From assembly GCF_001667185.1 (NCBI RefSeq), contig NZ_LZIC01000023.1:1-64000 (forward strand): a stretch of DNA of 64,000 nt, written 5' to 3'. The position numbers and the translations under genes were made by a program. The notes under the pieces were generated by a model. The model saw nothing but the letters and a program-made list of their open reading frames with translations. It ran no database searches and had not been told where the DNA came from. Origin of the DNA: Mycobacterium sp. 852002-50816_SCH5313054-b. Its GTDB lineage: Bacteria > Actinomycetota > Actinomycetes > Mycobacteriales > Mycobacteriaceae. The number at the start of each line of letters is the position of its first letter. Positions within the stretch are counted from its first letter, which is position 1. Of this stretch, positions 1 through 7,730 are shown piece by piece.

Positions 1-3
1 GAA

Positions 4-32
4 AACACCCCCAGCCAACAACTGAGGGTGTT
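4..32 (-). terminator. Possible intrinsic terminator reading leftwards
   Basis: A 7-bp inverted repeat (AACACCC at 4-10, GGGTGTT at 26-32) is followed on the minus strand by a short run of T at the window edge. It could end transcription coming from the tRNA-Ala side. The loop is long (15 nt) and the window ends before the T tract can be judged. Confidence 0.3.
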
Positions 33-36
33 CACT

Positions 37-73
37 ATGTCGCGAGACATCTGTCCTCGATGTCTCGCGACAT
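37..73. repeat. Perfect 15-bp inverted repeat
   Basis: ATGTCGCGAGACATC (37-51) and its exact reverse complement (59-73) are separated by 7 nt. Each arm is itself partly palindromic around CGCG. It lies just outside the scrambled tRNA-Ala fragment. It may be a mobile-element end, a protein-binding site or a hairpin; no transposase is visible in the window. Confidence 0.6.
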
Positions 74-77
74 CACA

Positions 78-127
78 TGGTGGAGCTAAGGGGACTCGAA
101 CCCCTGACGGTGCCCTGACCTACTCGA
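78..127 (-). pseudogene. Scrambled tRNA-Ala fragment (possible integration scar)
   Basis: Positions 78-108 repeat 31 bp of the intact tRNA-Ala gene (522-552: CCA end, acceptor strand and T arm) with one mismatch. Four bases later, 113-127 repeats 546-560 (T-arm edge, variable region and anticodon-stem side). The D arm and 5' acceptor strand are missing, so it cannot give a functional tRNA. Duplication of a tRNA 3' end is the usual footprint of tyrosine-recombinase integration; that origin is inferred, as no integrase lies in view. Confidence 0.6.
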
Positions 128-208
128 GGAAGACCTGGACGATGCGGCCAGCGACCTAGATGTGGCGATTCAACCGGCTACTGCCGGAGGAAGTTGTGAG
201 GCAAGGCC

Positions 209-427
209 TCATTCGGGCGGTGCACCAGGATCTGGCGCGTCACCGAAGTGATCGGCATCCAACGCCGTCGCGTAATACAGCGAGGATATCGACGCGATCA
301 TAGAAACCTTCGAGTAATCGGCATCAGTCGGCTCCTCCGGCAACACCTGTACCAGCTTGACCGCCATGTCGGCATACTTTTGGGCGGCGTCACGCCATTC
401 GCGAATTCGTTCCGGATCAACAGCCAT
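209..427 (-). CDS. Small hypothetical protein (72 aa)
   Basis: Not recognised. The product starts MAVDPERIREW, is charged and probably helical in its first half, and ends in a Pro/Gly-rich tail. ATG at 427 is preferred because GGAGG sits 10 nt upstream (438-442); an in-frame TTG at 436 would sit on that Shine-Dalgarno. No membrane segment or known motif is seen. It lies between the tRNA-Ala fragment and the intact tRNA-Ala gene, so it could be cargo or a remnant of an element that used the tRNA as attachment site. Confidence 0.5.
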   Translation of the reverse strand: MAVDPERIREWRDAAQKYADMAVKLVQVLPEEPTDADYSKVSMIASISSLYYATALDADHFGDAPDPGAPPE

Positions 428-521
428 GCTTTTCAACCCTCCTACGTAACCGCTGCGTACCGGGCTTCGCAGACGGTGACGCAGCTCATTGTTAGACCCC
501 CACTTACCTCGGCACTCAATG

Positions 522-597
522 TGGTGGAGCTAAGGGGATTCGAACCCCTGACCTACTCGATGCGAACGAGTCGCGCTACCAACTGCGCCATAGCCCC
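522..597 (-). tRNA. tRNA-Ala (anticodon CGC)
   Basis: The minus strand folds as a complete cloverleaf. The acceptor 5' strand is GGGGCTA, paired with TAGCTCC. The D arm is GCGC-AGTTGGTA-GCGC. The anticodon stem ACTCG/CGAGT closes loop TTCGCAT, giving anticodon CGC (reads GCG, Ala). The T arm is AGGGG-TTCGAAT-CCCCT. The CCA end is encoded at 522-524. Length is 76 nt including CCA. Confidence 0.97.
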
Positions 598-647
598 TGA
601 CCGCTAGCAGGCTACCAGCCGTCCCGCCAACCGACGACTTGCCGGCG

Positions 648-1679
648 CTACTCGCCGACCGCGCGCGGCAGGTCCCTGGGCCAACCGTAGTTCCGCATCG
701 GCATCGCGTACTCGAGGTGCTCGAAGATGGGGTCCTCGTCGTCGATCTCCAGCACCACCGCACCCGGGCGCCGCAGCCGCGAGGGCACCACGTCGTAATC
801 GCGGTCGTAGGCGTTCTCCACGCCGAGCCGCGCGCGGGCCATCCGCTGCGTCCGGCGGCGGCGCACCCTCTCTTCGATGCGGGTCTGCCTGCGCAGGTAG
901 GCCAGGTACAGCAGGGTCACCGCGGTCGCGGTCCCGCACACCCACCAGGCCGTCGGTGACACCTCGAAGGCGGCCGTGGCCGAGCCGATCAGGAAGACGG
1001 CCATCACCATCAGCACCCGCTTGCGGAAGGCGTACTTGCGGGCGCTGACCGCGGCCGCGGTCTTCGGGTCGAACCGCCGCCGCCGGGAGGCGCCCGGTGC
1101 GACGAACGCGCGGGGATCCTCGTCCTCCTCGCGGTCCGCCTCGGGCTCCAAACCCGAAGAGTCCTCGACGTATTCGTAGCGGTCCTGTAGGTCCGCGTCT
1201 TCGTCGTCGGCCTCGGCATGCTCGGCGACGGTCTGGGGCTCGGTCTCGACGGCGGCCTCATCCTCGTCGGGCTCGGCCAGCTCGGAGACGGCCCCGGCCG
1301 GTAGGGCACCGGAATCCTCGATGACGTCGACGTCGAGGTAGTCGGGCTCGGTCTGTTCGACGGCTGCGACCTTCACGACGACGGGGCGCGCCGGCTGCAG
1401 ATTTTCGGTGTCCTCCTCCTCCTCGCGCTCTTCGTATTCATCCTGGTCACCCTCGGCCGCGTCCTCCTCCGGCTTCCAGTGCGGGTCGCTGCGATGGCCG
1501 GCGGCGGGCCCACCGCGCTTGAGCAGCCGGGACCCGGCGCCGTTGAGCACCCGCGTCGCCAGCGCCACGTCGCTGGTGCGACGCACCGCGTCGCGTTTGC
1601 TGATGAGCATCGGGACCAGCACAAACAGCCACAGCACCACGAGCGAGATCCACAACAGCGACTGCGGGATGCTTGGCAT
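648..1679 (-). CDS. glpR: SepX/GlpR-type membrane protein
   Basis: Homologue of the actinobacterial SepX/GlpR family (H37Rv Rv0996), 343 aa. The N-terminus has one membrane segment (about residues 8-25, LLWISLVVLWLFVLVPML) followed by KRDAVRRTSDVALATRVL, typical of the family. Residues 80-200 are very acidic and low-complexity. A second pair of hydrophobic segments lies at about 230-270, then a basic stretch. Related proteins in Streptomyces associate with the divisome; the role here is inferred from that. ATG 1679 has GAGGAG 9 nt upstream; an in-frame extension to 1757 lacks that support. It is last in a galU-moeA-rimJ-glpR series. Confidence 0.85.
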   Translation of the reverse strand: MPSIPQSLLWISLVVLWLFVLVPMLISKRDAVRRTSDVALATRVLNGAGSRLLKRGGPAAGHRSDPHWKPEEDAAEGDQDEYEEREEEEDTENLQPARPVVVKVAAVEQTEPDYLDVDVIEDSGALPAGAVSELAEPDEDEAAVETEPQTVAEHAEADDEDADLQDRYEYVEDSSGLEPEADREEDEDPRAFVAPGASRRRRFDPKTAAAVSARKYAFRKRVLMVMAVFLIGSATAAFEVSPTAWWVCGTATAVTLLYLAYLRRQTRIEERVRRRRTQRMARARLGVENAYDRDYDVVPSRLRRPGAVVLEIDDEDPIFEHLEYAMPMRNYGWPRDLPRAVGE

Positions 1680-1757
1680 GATGACGTGCTCCTCACTGGC
1701 CCTGACCCCCGCGAGGCTCATCGGTGGCCAGCGCGGTCGGTGCAGGGTGACCAGCAC

Positions 1758-1775
1758 AATTACACACCTGTAATT
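1758..1775. promoter_or_regulatory. Perfect palindrome upstream of glpR
   Basis: AATTACA (1758-1764) and TGTAATT (1769-1775) are separated by CACC. This is the most AT-rich patch in its neighbourhood, 78-95 bp upstream of the glpR start. On the minus strand it overlaps a plausible promoter (TTGTGA followed 17 bp later by TGTAAT). A dimeric repressor or activator site is inferred; the factor is unknown. Confidence 0.45.
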
Positions 1776-1852
1776 TGTCTCTCACAAGCACCAAGTGTCA
1801 CTCGTGTCGCGCTAGCCACAGTTGGTGGCGGGGTGCCGTCCGGCGGCTGCGC

Positions 1853-2512
1853 TCAGGCCCAGCTCGCGTGGCCGGCGCGGACCAGGGTCGAGGCCACCGA
1901 TCCCTGCACTTCCTCGACCGTGATGGCCATCAGCAGGTGGTCGCGCCAGGCCCGGTCGACCTCGAGGTACCGGCGCAGCAGGCCCTCCTCCCGGAATCCG
2001 ACCTTTGCCAGTACGGCGCGGCTCGCGGCGTTCTCCGGGCGCACGGTGGCCTCCACGCGATGCAGCATGACCGGGCCGAAGCAGTGATCGAGGCCGAGAG
2101 CCAGCGCGGCCGTCGCGACCCCGCCGCCGGTGGCCGACCGGGGCACCCAGTAGCCGATCCACGCCGAGCGCAGCGCGCCGTGGATGACGTTGCCGATGGT
2201 CAGCTGGCCGCAGAACCTCCTGTCGAGCTCGATGACGTAGGGCAGCATGCGGCCCTTGCGGGCCTCCGCGCGCAGGCCCGAACACAACGCGGGCCACGCG
2301 GCGACCGTGTGCCGGATCGTCCAATCACCGTCGGTGCTGGGTTCCCACGGCTCGAGATGCGCGCGATCGGCCAACCGAATGCGGCTCCATTGCGCGGCGT
2401 CGCGCATCCGCACCGCCCGCAGCCGGACGACCCCGGCGGGGACCCGCAGCGGCCCCACGTCCGACGGCCATCCCGGATGACGGGCATTGCTGCGCAACAG
2501 GTTCACGAGCAT
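1853..2512 (-). CDS. rimJ: GNAT acetyltransferase, RimJ family
   Basis: GCN5-related N-acetyltransferase of the RimJ/RimL ribosomal-protein alanine N-acetyltransferase group (H37Rv Rv0995), 219 aa. The N-terminal VRLRAVRMRDAAQWSRIR strand-helix is typical. The acetyl-CoA loop (about 126-137, RSATGGGVATAA) is followed by the HRVEATVRPENAASRAVLAKVGF signature at about 149-172. The ATG at 2512 lies 15 bp past the moeA stop, so the two are probably co-transcribed. The substrate is not known; the family also contains enzymes for small molecules and other proteins. Confidence 0.88.
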   Translation of the reverse strand: MLVNLLRSNARHPGWPSDVGPLRVPAGVVRLRAVRMRDAAQWSRIRLADRAHLEPWEPSTDGDWTIRHTVAAWPALCSGLRAEARKGRMLPYVIELDRRFCGQLTIGNVIHGALRSAWIGYWVPRSATGGGVATAALALGLDHCFGPVMLHRVEATVRPENAASRAVLAKVGFREEGLLRRYLEVDRAWRDHLLMAITVEEVQGSVASTLVRAGHASWA

Positions 2513-2527
2513 GTGCAGTCGTCTCGC

Positions 2528-3820
2528 CTAGCCGCGCTGGGCCAGGAAGGCGACGTCGACGATCTCGCCCGTGCGAATCTGCTCGGCCCCGCTGGGCACC
2601 ACCACCAGGCAGTTCGCCTCGGCGAGGGTGGCCAGCAGGTGCGACGACGCCCCCGGGGCTCCGCCCAGCGCCTGCACCAGGTACTCACCGGTGTCCTGAT
2701 CGCGCATCAGCTGACCGCGCAGGTAGCCCTTGCGCCCGGCGACGGACGTGATCGGCGACAGGGCGCGGGCCTGCACCATCCTCCGCATCGGCTGCCGCTT
2801 GCCCAGCGAAAGCCGGATCAGCGGCCGGACCATCACCTCGAACACCACCAGCGCGCTGACCGGGTTGGCCGGCAGCAGAAACGTCGGGACGCCCTCGCGC
2901 CCGAGCTGCCCAAAGCCCTGGACGGACCCCGGATGCATGCCGACCCGGACGACCTCCATCTCGCCGAGCTCGGACAGCACCAACCGCACCGCCTCGGCGG
3001 CCGCGCCGCCGACCGCGCCGGCGATCACCACCACCTCGGCGCGGTTGATCTGGCCCTCGACGACCTCGCGCAGCTCCTGGGGGTTGTTGGGCACGATGCC
3101 GATGCGGTTGACCTCCGCGCCGGCGTCGCGGCCCGCCGCCGCCAACGCATAGGAGTTGACGTCGTAGACCTGCCCGTTTCCGGGGGTGCGGGAGATGTCG
3201 ACCAGCTCGCCGCCCACGGCCATCACCGACAACCGCGGCCGCGGATGCACCAACACCCGTTCCCGGCCGACCGCGGCCAGCAGGCCAACCTGCGCGGGGC
3301 CGATGATCGTCCCGGCCCGCACGGCGACGTCGCCGGGCTGGACGTCGTCGCCGGCGCGGCGCACGTAGGCGCCCGACGGCGCCCCGCGCAGGATCCGCAC
3401 TTGCGATCTCCCGCCGTCGGTCCAGCGCACCGGCAGGACGGCGTCGGCCAGGGTGGGCAGTGGGGCGCCGGTCTGCACTCGGACGGCCTGCCGCGGCTGC
3501 AGCCGGCTCGGTGTGCGCGAACCGGCCTCGATGGTCCCCATCACCGGCAGGAGCAGACCGTCGCGCGTGTCCTCGTCCCCTCCCAATTCGTCGGACGGCT
3601 CGCCGAGGCTTTCGGCGCCGACCTCACCGATGCCCAGTACGTCGACGCTGCGCACCGCGTAGCCGTCGATGGCGGCCTGATCGAAGCCGGGCATGGGCCG
3701 CTCGGTGACCACTTCCTCGGCACACATCAATCCCTGAGCCTCGGCGATGGCCGCCCGTATCGGTCGCGGGGCCACCGCGGCTGCCGTTATCCGGGCCTGC
3801 TGCTCCTCCACAGAACGCAC
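2528..3820 (-). CDS. moeA: Molybdopterin molybdenumtransferase MoeA
   Basis: 430 aa. Inserts molybdenum into adenylylated molybdopterin in molybdenum-cofactor synthesis (H37Rv moeA1, Rv0994). Family marks include the early DQAAIDGYAVR motif (about 47-57), a central domain with VMAVGGELVD, and a C-terminal FLLPANPVSALVVFE segment. GTG at 3820 is the chosen start (MRSVEEQQ). It sits between galU and rimJ. A second molybdenum-cofactor gene, moaB2, lies about 4 kb away. Confidence 0.93.
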   Translation of the reverse strand: MRSVEEQQARITAAAVAPRPIRAAIAEAQGLMCAEEVVTERPMPGFDQAAIDGYAVRSVDVLGIGEVGAESLGEPSDELGGDEDTRDGLLLPVMGTIEAGSRTPSRLQPRQAVRVQTGAPLPTLADAVLPVRWTDGGRSQVRILRGAPSGAYVRRAGDDVQPGDVAVRAGTIIGPAQVGLLAAVGRERVLVHPRPRLSVMAVGGELVDISRTPGNGQVYDVNSYALAAAGRDAGAEVNRIGIVPNNPQELREVVEGQINRAEVVVIAGAVGGAAAEAVRLVLSELGEMEVVRVGMHPGSVQGFGQLGREGVPTFLLPANPVSALVVFEVMVRPLIRLSLGKRQPMRRMVQARALSPITSVAGRKGYLRGQLMRDQDTGEYLVQALGGAPGASSHLLATLAEANCLVVVPSGAEQIRTGEIVDVAFLAQRG

Positions 3821-3887
3821 AGCGTGCCTCTCTGCCGTCGAGACCTTTCGGCCCGCCTTGTCCCGCCGGCCCGGCGTTGTCGCCCGG

Positions 3888-4799
3888 CTAGTTCTCGGTC
3901 AGGCCCAGTCGCGCCACCAACCATCGCCGCAAATCCGGGCCATAGTCGTCACGATCCAATGCAAAGTCAACCGCAGCCTTGAGGTAGCCGCCGGGATTTC
4001 CCAAGTCGTGTCGAGATCCGCGATGCACGACGACATGTACCGGGTGGCCCTCTTTGATCAGTAACGCGATGCCGTCGGTGAGCTGCACTTCGCCGCCGGC
4101 CCCCCGGTCGATGCGGCGCAGCGCGTCGAAGATGGCGCGGTCGAGCACGTAGCGGCCGGCCGCCGCATACAGCGACGGGGCGTCTTCGGCCTTGGGCTTT
4201 TCGACCATGCCGTTGACCTTCAGCACGTCGGGATTGTCATCGCCGGGGACCGGCTCGACGTCGAAAACGCCGTAGGCGCTGATCTCTTCGGGTGTCACCT
4301 CGATGGCACACAGCACCGTGCCACCGTGGTCGGCCCGCACCTTGGCCATCGTCTCCAAGACGCCCGTCGGCAACACCAGGTCGTCGGGCAGCAGCACCAT
4401 CACGGCGTCCTCGTCGGCGGCCAGCGTGGGCTCGACGCAGCTGATGGCGTGGCCCAGCCCGAGCGGTTCGGCCTGCACGACGGACTCGACCTTGATCAGC
4501 TGCGGCGCGCGGCGCACCTTGTCGAGCATCGCCTTCTTGCCCCGGGCTTCGAGCGTGCCCTCCAGCACCAGGTCCTCGACGAAATGCGCAACGACCCCGT
4601 CCTTGCCCGCGGACGTGATGATCACCAGACGTTCCGCGCCGGCGTCGGCGGCCTCCGCGGCGACCAGCTCGATGCCCGGCGTGTCGACGACAGGCAGCAG
4701 CTCCTTGGGCACCGTCTTGGTCGCGGGCAGGAAACGCGTGCCCAGGCCGGCCGCGGGAACGATCGCCGTAAAGGGGACCGGAATTTCTGGGCGTGACAT
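3888..4799 (-). CDS. galU: UTP-glucose-1-phosphate uridylyltransferase GalU
   Basis: 303 aa, the usual length. It makes UDP-glucose from UTP and glucose-1-phosphate for glycolipid, arabinogalactan and trehalose synthesis. The nucleotidyltransferase signature AAGLGTRFLPATKTVPKE lies at 16-33; VEKP and DLGNPGGYLKA follow in the C-terminal half. The ATG (4799) is preceded on the minus strand by TATCGT ending 8 nt upstream, so the transcript may be nearly leaderless. It is transcribed divergently from the folate gene at 4865 and is first of the galU-moeA-rimJ-glpR series. Confidence 0.95.
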   Translation of the reverse strand: MSRPEIPVPFTAIVPAAGLGTRFLPATKTVPKELLPVVDTPGIELVAAEAADAGAERLVIITSAGKDGVVAHFVEDLVLEGTLEARGKKAMLDKVRRAPQLIKVESVVQAEPLGLGHAISCVEPTLAADEDAVMVLLPDDLVLPTGVLETMAKVRADHGGTVLCAIEVTPEEISAYGVFDVEPVPGDDNPDVLKVNGMVEKPKAEDAPSLYAAAGRYVLDRAIFDALRRIDRGAGGEVQLTDGIALLIKEGHPVHVVVHRGSRHDLGNPGGYLKAAVDFALDRDDYGPDLRRWLVARLGLTEN

Positions 4800-4864
4800 C
4801 GTTCAAACGATAACCCTCGTTAGGTGCGCCGACGCCGTCTGGCGGCGCCAAATCCGGGCCTGTC

Positions 4865-5470
4865 ATGGTTGAGGGCGTGGAAACCGCAAGCAAGGACGCG
4901 TTGCGCCAGCAGCTGGTGGCGGCGCGGCGTTGCGTTCCCGAGGACGTTCGCGGCGCGGAGGCGCGCCTGCTCAGCGGCCATCTCGAACCGGTGATCACCG
5001 GAGCGGTCACGGTCTGCGCCTACGTGCCGGTGGGCACCGAACCCGGTTCGACCGGGCTGCTGGACATGTTGCTGCGCCGGTCCGCACGGGTGCTGCTGCC
5101 GGTCGCACGCACCACGGCCGAGGACAAGCCCCTGCCGCTGCGCTGGGGCGAATACCGGCCGGGCGGACTCGTCCCGGGGCCGTGGGGGCTGTTCGAGCCG
5201 ACCGAGCCGCTGCTGCCGGAGACGGCCCTGGCCGAGGCTGGTCTGGTGCTGGTGCCCGCGCTGGCCGTCGACCGCCGGGGCGTGCGGCTGGGACGGGGGC
5301 GCGGGTTCTATGACCGCTCGCTGGGTGGGCGCAACCCGCACGCGCGCCTCGTCGCAGTGGTGCGCGACGCGGAGTTCGTGGCCAAGCTGCCCGCCGAACC
5401 GCACGACGTGCCGATGACGCACGCGCTCACGCCCAACCGGGGCCTGATCGCGCTTGGCAGCCGGGAATGA
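4865..5470 (+). CDS. 5-formyltetrahydrofolate cyclo-ligase
   Basis: 201 aa. Converts 5-formyl-THF plus ATP to 5,10-methenyl-THF in one-carbon metabolism (H37Rv Rv0992c). Family signatures are KDALRQQLVAARR near the N-terminus, AYVPVGTEPGS, LVPALAVDRRGVRLGRGRGFYDR (the LGxGxGxYDR motif) and a late HDVPMT. The region between 4800 and the ATG is shared with the galU promoter. It precedes the CIRCE-controlled chaperone gene and could share read-through with it. Confidence 0.93.
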   Translation: MVEGVETASKDALRQQLVAARRCVPEDVRGAEARLLSGHLEPVITGAVTVCAYVPVGTEPGSTGLLDMLLRRSARVLLPVARTTAEDKPLPLRWGEYRPGGLVPGPWGLFEPTEPLLPETALAEAGLVLVPALAVDRRGVRLGRGRGFYDRSLGGRNPHARLVAVVRDAEFVAKLPAEPHDVPMTHALTPNRGLIALGSRE

Positions 5471-5489
5471 TCGCGATCACGTGGCGGTT

Positions 5490-5516
5490 CTAGCACTTGA
5501 CACGGTAGAGTGCTAA
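5490..5516 (+). promoter_or_regulatory. CIRCE element (HrcA operator)
   Basis: The sequence CTAGCACTT-N9-GAGTGCTAA matches the CIRCE consensus TTAGCACTC-N9-GAGTGCTAA; the right half is exact and the left has two mismatches. TTGACA at 5497-5502 overlaps it and can serve as a -35 box. It lies 29 bp before the start of the ruc gene, so HrcA should repress that gene and release it on heat stress. The H37Rv homologue is a known HrcA target. Confidence 0.85.
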
Positions 5517-5544
5517 TGCAGCCCGAGACGATTCGGAGGTTTTT

Positions 5545-5895
5545 GTGCCGACTTACAGCTACGCGTGCACCGAGTGCGGCGACCGCTTCGACGCTGTCCA
5601 GGCCTTCACCGACGACGCGCTGACCACATGCGAGAAGTGCTCCGGCCGGCTGCGCAAGTTGTTCAATTCCGTTGGCGTCGTGTTCAAGGGCAGCGGCTTT
5701 TACCGCACCGACAGCCGCGCGGACGGCAAGAAGTCGAAGAGCTCGACCAACGGATCGTCCGTTGACGCGGGTTCGAGCTCGGGGTCGAGCGAAAAGACCG
5801 GTTCCAGCGACAAGGGCGCGTCCGGCGACAAGAGCGGCTCGAGCGACAAGTCGACCAGCAGTGCGACGCCGGCCACCGCGGCCGCCTCAAGCTAA
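5545..5895 (+). CDS. ruc: FmdB-type zinc-ribbon protein, redox-regulated chaperone Ruc
   Basis: 116 aa, homologue of H37Rv Rv0991c, described as a redox-regulated chaperone working with DnaK. The N-terminal 40 residues carry two CxxC pairs (C8/C11 and C29/C32) that can bind zinc and form disulfides on oxidation. The rest is a long Ser/Gly/Lys/Asp low-complexity tail, predicted disordered, matching the unstructured C-terminus known for Ruc. GTG at 5545 has GGAGG 6 nt upstream. A CIRCE operator precedes it. The SAF-domain gene follows after 65 bp. Confidence 0.9.
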   Translation: MPTYSYACTECGDRFDAVQAFTDDALTTCEKCSGRLRKLFNSVGVVFKGSGFYRTDSRADGKKSKSSTNGSSVDAGSSSGSSEKTGSSDKGASGDKSGSSDKSTSSATPATAAASS

Positions 5896-5960
5896 GCGGT
5901 TATCCACAACGCAATTCCTGACCGGCACCCCCGGCATCCCGTCGCGCCTACCGTTGCGGC

Positions 5961-6632
5961 GTGAACGAATCTTCGCTGAATCCAAGCCTGTTCAGGCGGA
6001 TCTCGGTGTCGTTGCGGCCCGATTGGACTCGCACGGTGCTGGCCCGGCGAGTGGCCGCGGGCGGGCTCGTCGTGCTGGCCGGCGTCGCGACGCTGCGGTC
6101 AGACCCCGACGGCGATGACGCCGAGGTGGTGGTGGCAGCGCGCGACCTGCACCCGGGTGCGGCGCTGACCGCAGCTGACGTGCGGCTTGAAAAGCGTTCG
6201 GTCACAACGATTCCCGACGGTTCACAGCGGGACGTGGTCACGGTCGTCGGGTCGATGCTGGCCAGCCCCACCAGGCGCGGCGAGGTGCTCACCGATGTCC
6301 GGCTACTCGGGAGCCGGTTGGCCGAGTTGACGGCCGGGCCCGGCGCCCGCATCGTGCCCCTGCACCTGGCGGACGGCGCCCTGATTGACCTGATTCGGGT
6401 CGGGGATGTGGTGGACGTGCTGGCCGCTCCCGCTACCGATGCGCCGGCGGCGGGGAGCCCGGCCGTGACCAAAGTGGTAGCAACCGACGCCGTTGTCGTG
6501 CTTGTTTCGGCCAAACAGAAGGTCCAGGCTGCCGATAGCGACCGCGTAGTGTTGGTTGCGCTGCCGGCTCGCGTGGCGAACACGGTGGCAGGCTCGGCGC
6601 TGGGCCAGATGGTAACCCTGACCCTGCACTGA
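5961..6632 (+). CDS. SAF-domain membrane protein
   Basis: 223 aa, similar to H37Rv Rv0990c. After a basic N-terminus there is one probable membrane segment (about 31-45). An SAF fold then starts with VVVAARDLHPGAALTAADVRLEKR, the pattern of CpaB/RcpC pilus-assembly proteins. The rest has a second beta-rich part (RVGDVVDVLAAP) ending VTLTLH. Start GTG at 5961; no strong ribosome site is seen. It is probably co-transcribed with ruc. Neighbouring genes give no pilus locus, so a role in pilus assembly is not supported here. Confidence 0.82.
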   Translation: MNESSLNPSLFRRISVSLRPDWTRTVLARRVAAGGLVVLAGVATLRSDPDGDDAEVVVAARDLHPGAALTAADVRLEKRSVTTIPDGSQRDVVTVVGSMLASPTRRGEVLTDVRLLGSRLAELTAGPGARIVPLHLADGALIDLIRVGDVVDVLAAPATDAPAAGSPAVTKVVATDAVVVLVSAKQKVQAADSDRVVLVALPARVANTVAGSALGQMVTLTLH

Positions 6633-6697
6633 GTGCCTGGCCGCTGTGGGGCACGTGATCGATAGCAAACGTTGTCCAGTCCAGAAAGGACCTCCGC

Positions 6698-7162
6698 ATG
6701 CTCAAAGGGTTCAAGGAGTTTCTCGCGAGGGGCAATATCGTCGACCTGGCCGTCGCGGTGGTCATCGGTACTGCCTTCACCGCGTTGGTCACCAAGTTCA
6801 CCGACAGCATCATCTCGCCGCTGATCAACCGCATCGGCGTCAAGCAGCAATCCGATGTCGGCGTCTTGAAGATCAGCATCGGCGGCGGCCAGACCATCGA
6901 CCTGAACATCCTGCTGTCGGCCGCGATCAACTTCGTCCTGATCGCCGCCGTCGTGTACTTCTTCGTCGTGCTCCCCTACAACACGCTGCGCAAGCGGGGT
7001 GAGGTCGAGCAGGCGGACGACGCCCAGGTCGTCCTGCTGACCGAAATCCGCGACCTGCTGGCCCAAAACACCGATGGCGACTTGTCCGGCAGGCACGGCG
7101 GCACGGCGGCCACGAAACCCCCGCCGGCCCACGGACCCCGCGCGGACGCCGAAGCGCAGTGA
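6698..7162 (+). CDS. mscL: Large-conductance mechanosensitive channel MscL
   Basis: 154 aa. Homopentameric channel that opens under membrane tension to protect from hypo-osmotic shock. The N-terminal amphipathic [13 protein letters not shown] is followed by TM1 (about 14-43, [16 protein letters not shown]), a periplasmic loop, TM2 (about 69-92, [17 protein letters not shown]) and a charged cytoplasmic bundle. AAAGGACCTCCGC precedes the ATG. Only 65 bp separate it from the SAF gene; H37Rv carries the Rv0986-0989c insertion at this spot. Confidence 0.95.
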   Translation: MLKGFKEFLARGNIVDLAVAVVIGTAFTALVTKFTDSIISPLINRIGVKQQSDVGVLKISIGGGQTIDLNILLSAAINFVLIAAVVYFFVVLPYNTLRKRGEVEQADDAQVVLLTEIRDLLAQNTDGDLSGRHGGTAATKPPPAHGPRADAEAQ

Positions 7163-7169
7163 GGCGCGC

Positions 7170-7730
7170 TTAGATCTCCAGGCTCGACAACTGGCCGATG
7201 ATCTGCGCGGCAAGAGGATTCAGCGTCGCCATCCCGTCGCGCACCGCGTAACGGGAACCGGCGAGGTTGACCACCAGCGTGCTGCCCGACACCCCGGCCA
7301 GACCGCGCGACAACCCGGCATCGATGATGCCCGCGGACAGCCCCGAGGCACGGATGGCCTCGGCGATGCCCAGGATTTCCCGATCCAGGATCTCCCGGGT
7401 GGCCTCCGGCGTCACGTCGCGTGGGGTGACGCCCGTCCCGCCGACCGAGACCACCAGGTCCACCCCGCCGATCACTGCGGTGTTGAGCGCGTTGCGGATC
7501 TCGACCTCGTCGGCCGCGACCGCCACCACGCCGTCGACCACGAACCCCGCCTCGGTCAACAGCTCGGTGACCAGCGGCCCACTGTGGTCCTCGTCGCCAT
7601 GCGCGGTGCGATCGTCGACCACCACCACCAGTGCTCGGCCGACTACCAACTCCGCACCCGTTTCCATGGGTGCAACGGTATAACCGAGGTCCGACAAACC
7701 CGCCGCCGAGGGCTCTTCGACTCTCCTCAC
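7170..7730 (-). CDS. moaB2: MoaB/Mog-type molybdopterin adenylyltransferase
   Basis: 186 aa. The MoaB/MogA fold binds molybdopterin and adenylylates it for MoeA. The signatures DRTAHGDEDHSGPLVTELL and VVSVGGTGVTPRDVTPEAT (SGGTG loop) are intact. Start GTG 7730 overlaps the pepD stop by 4 bp (GTGA), placing it last in mprA-mprB-pepD-moaB2. An internal ATG in METGAELVVG would give a shorter protein nearer the domain edge and is an alternative start. Confidence 0.9.
   Translation of the reverse strand: MRRVEEPSAAGLSDLGYTVAPMETGAELVVGRALVVVVDDRTAHGDEDHSGPLVTELLTEAGFVVDGVVAVAADEVEIRNALNTAVIGGVDLVVSVGGTGVTPRDVTPEATREILDREILGIAEAIRASGLSAGIIDAGLSRGLAGVSGSTLVVNLAGSRYAVRDGMATLNPLAAQIIGQLSSLEI

Noticed and set aside
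1775-3982. Long plus-strand open frame (about 735 codons) across rimJ and moeA
   Set aside because: Antisense to two well-conserved genes; composition is the Arg/Ala/Pro/His-rich type produced by high-GC antisense frames.
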